This document shows, one piece after another, positions 21,612 to 21,821 of a DNA stretch of 21,821 bases (position 1 is the first letter of the stretch; the number at the start of each line of letters is the position of its first letter). The translations under genes were made by a program, and so were the position numbers. Origin of the DNA: Archaeoglobaceae archaeon (GTDB lineage Archaea; Halobacteriota; Archaeoglobi; Archaeoglobales; Archaeoglobaceae); contig JANXDV010000005.1 of assembly GCA_025058955.1 (NCBI GenBank), positions 1 through 21,821 on the forward strand. The letters run 5' to 3'. The notes under the pieces are model-generated. The model did not search any database. It was given only the letters and a program-made list of their open reading frames with translations, and was not told where the DNA came from.

Positions 21612-21821
21612 GCAAGTAATCGTTGTTAGAGATGATCTTGAGCTTTCAAGAGGGAAGCTTGCTGTTCAAGTAGCCCATGCGAGTATATTGGGCTTCTTAA
21701 AAAGTGAAAAAGAGAAAAGAGAACGCTGGCTTCGTGAGGGGCAAAAAAAGATCGTCTTAAGAGTGAAAAACCTTGAGGAGCTTTTTGCAGTCAGAGATAA
21801 AGCTGAAAAGGAGAAAATTCC
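21601..21821 (+). CDS. pth2: Peptidyl-tRNA hydrolase, archaeal/eukaryotic type Pth2 (N-terminal part)
   Basis: Releases tRNA from peptidyl-tRNA dropped by ribosomes. The first 73 codons are present and the gene runs off the right edge; the family is about 115 residues. The opening is diagnostic: FKQVIVVRDDLELSRGKLAV followed by QVAHASILGFL, with the catalytic-region residues of Pth2 in RGKLAVQVAHA, then GQKKIVLRVKNLEEL. ATG 21601 lies inside the end of the preceding gene (11-bp overlap). Confidence 0.96.
   Translation, partial: MEFKQVIVVRDDLELSRGKLAVQVAHASILGFLKSEKEKRERWLREGQKKIVLRVKNLEELFAVRDKAEKEKI

Noticed and set aside
1..21821. High abundance of GATC considered as a methylation or signal motif
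   Set aside because: It largely reflects codon and dicodon preferences (GAT-C, AGA-TC) across coding sequence on both strands; I could not show clustering or phasing by eye.

Overview
The window looks like chromosome from an Archaeoglobales-type euryarchaeon (Archaeoglobus/Ferroglobus/Geoglobus relatives). The evidence is an archaeal phosphoglycerate mutase and type II GAPDH, eL43 and RpoP, a two-repeat EndA whose catalytic residues fall at Y246/H257/K287 exactly as in the A. fulgidus enzyme, archaeal Pth2, and an HdrA-MvhD electron-bifurcation protein. G+C is about 40% by eye. Genes are tightly packed: same-strand neighbours repeatedly share an ATGA or TGATG junction, convergent genes overlap at their ends, and there is no gene-free stretch over 300 bases. 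I see no tRNA, rRNA, CRISPR array or insertion sequence.

Layout. 1-861 (-) is the N-terminal part of apgM, divergent from a degenerate FtsZ/tubulin-like gene (999-1922, +). On the minus strand follow truA plus an unknown 101-residue gene, and a cooT-like/gap pair. A dUTPase-like gene (4321-4818, +) converges on an M20 peptidase preceded by a winged-helix regulator. Then come a three-gene operon (TatD-like hydrolase, tRNA-splicing endonuclease, DUF84 NTPase), a CoA-disulfide-reductase/NADH-oxidase-like flavoprotein, and a ferredoxin:thioredoxin-reductase-like FeS protein. 10623-14822 is an operon moeA, moeA-PBP fusion, queE, queD joining Mo/W cofactor insertion with 7-deazaguanine (preQ0/archaeosine) synthesis. 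A divergent plus-strand HdrA-MvhD fusion follows (14902-17211). The next minus-strand operon reads eL43, rpoP, DUF126 (phosphomevalonate dehydratase small subunit), site-2 protease.

19102-21200 is the most interesting part: an N6-adenine-type DNA methyltransferase with a fused HsdS-like recognition domain, tail to tail with a 227-residue protein that I assign to the R.PabI family of restriction DNA glycosylases from residue spacing. PabI recognises GTAC, and by eye the whole window contains one GTAC (about 78 expected from composition). The window ends with a small beta-domain-type protein and the start of pth2.

Most transcription units have an AT-rich TATA-like box centred about 23-29 nt before the start codon, which implies leaderless or nearly leaderless mRNAs. 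I used this, with Shine-Dalgarno position, to choose several starts (TTG 861, ATG 4014, ATG 10961, ATG 19102, ATG 21348). Three genes that open-frame lists tend to miss are included: apgM (TTG start, cut by the window edge), the 59-codon cooT-like gene and the 46-codon rpoP.
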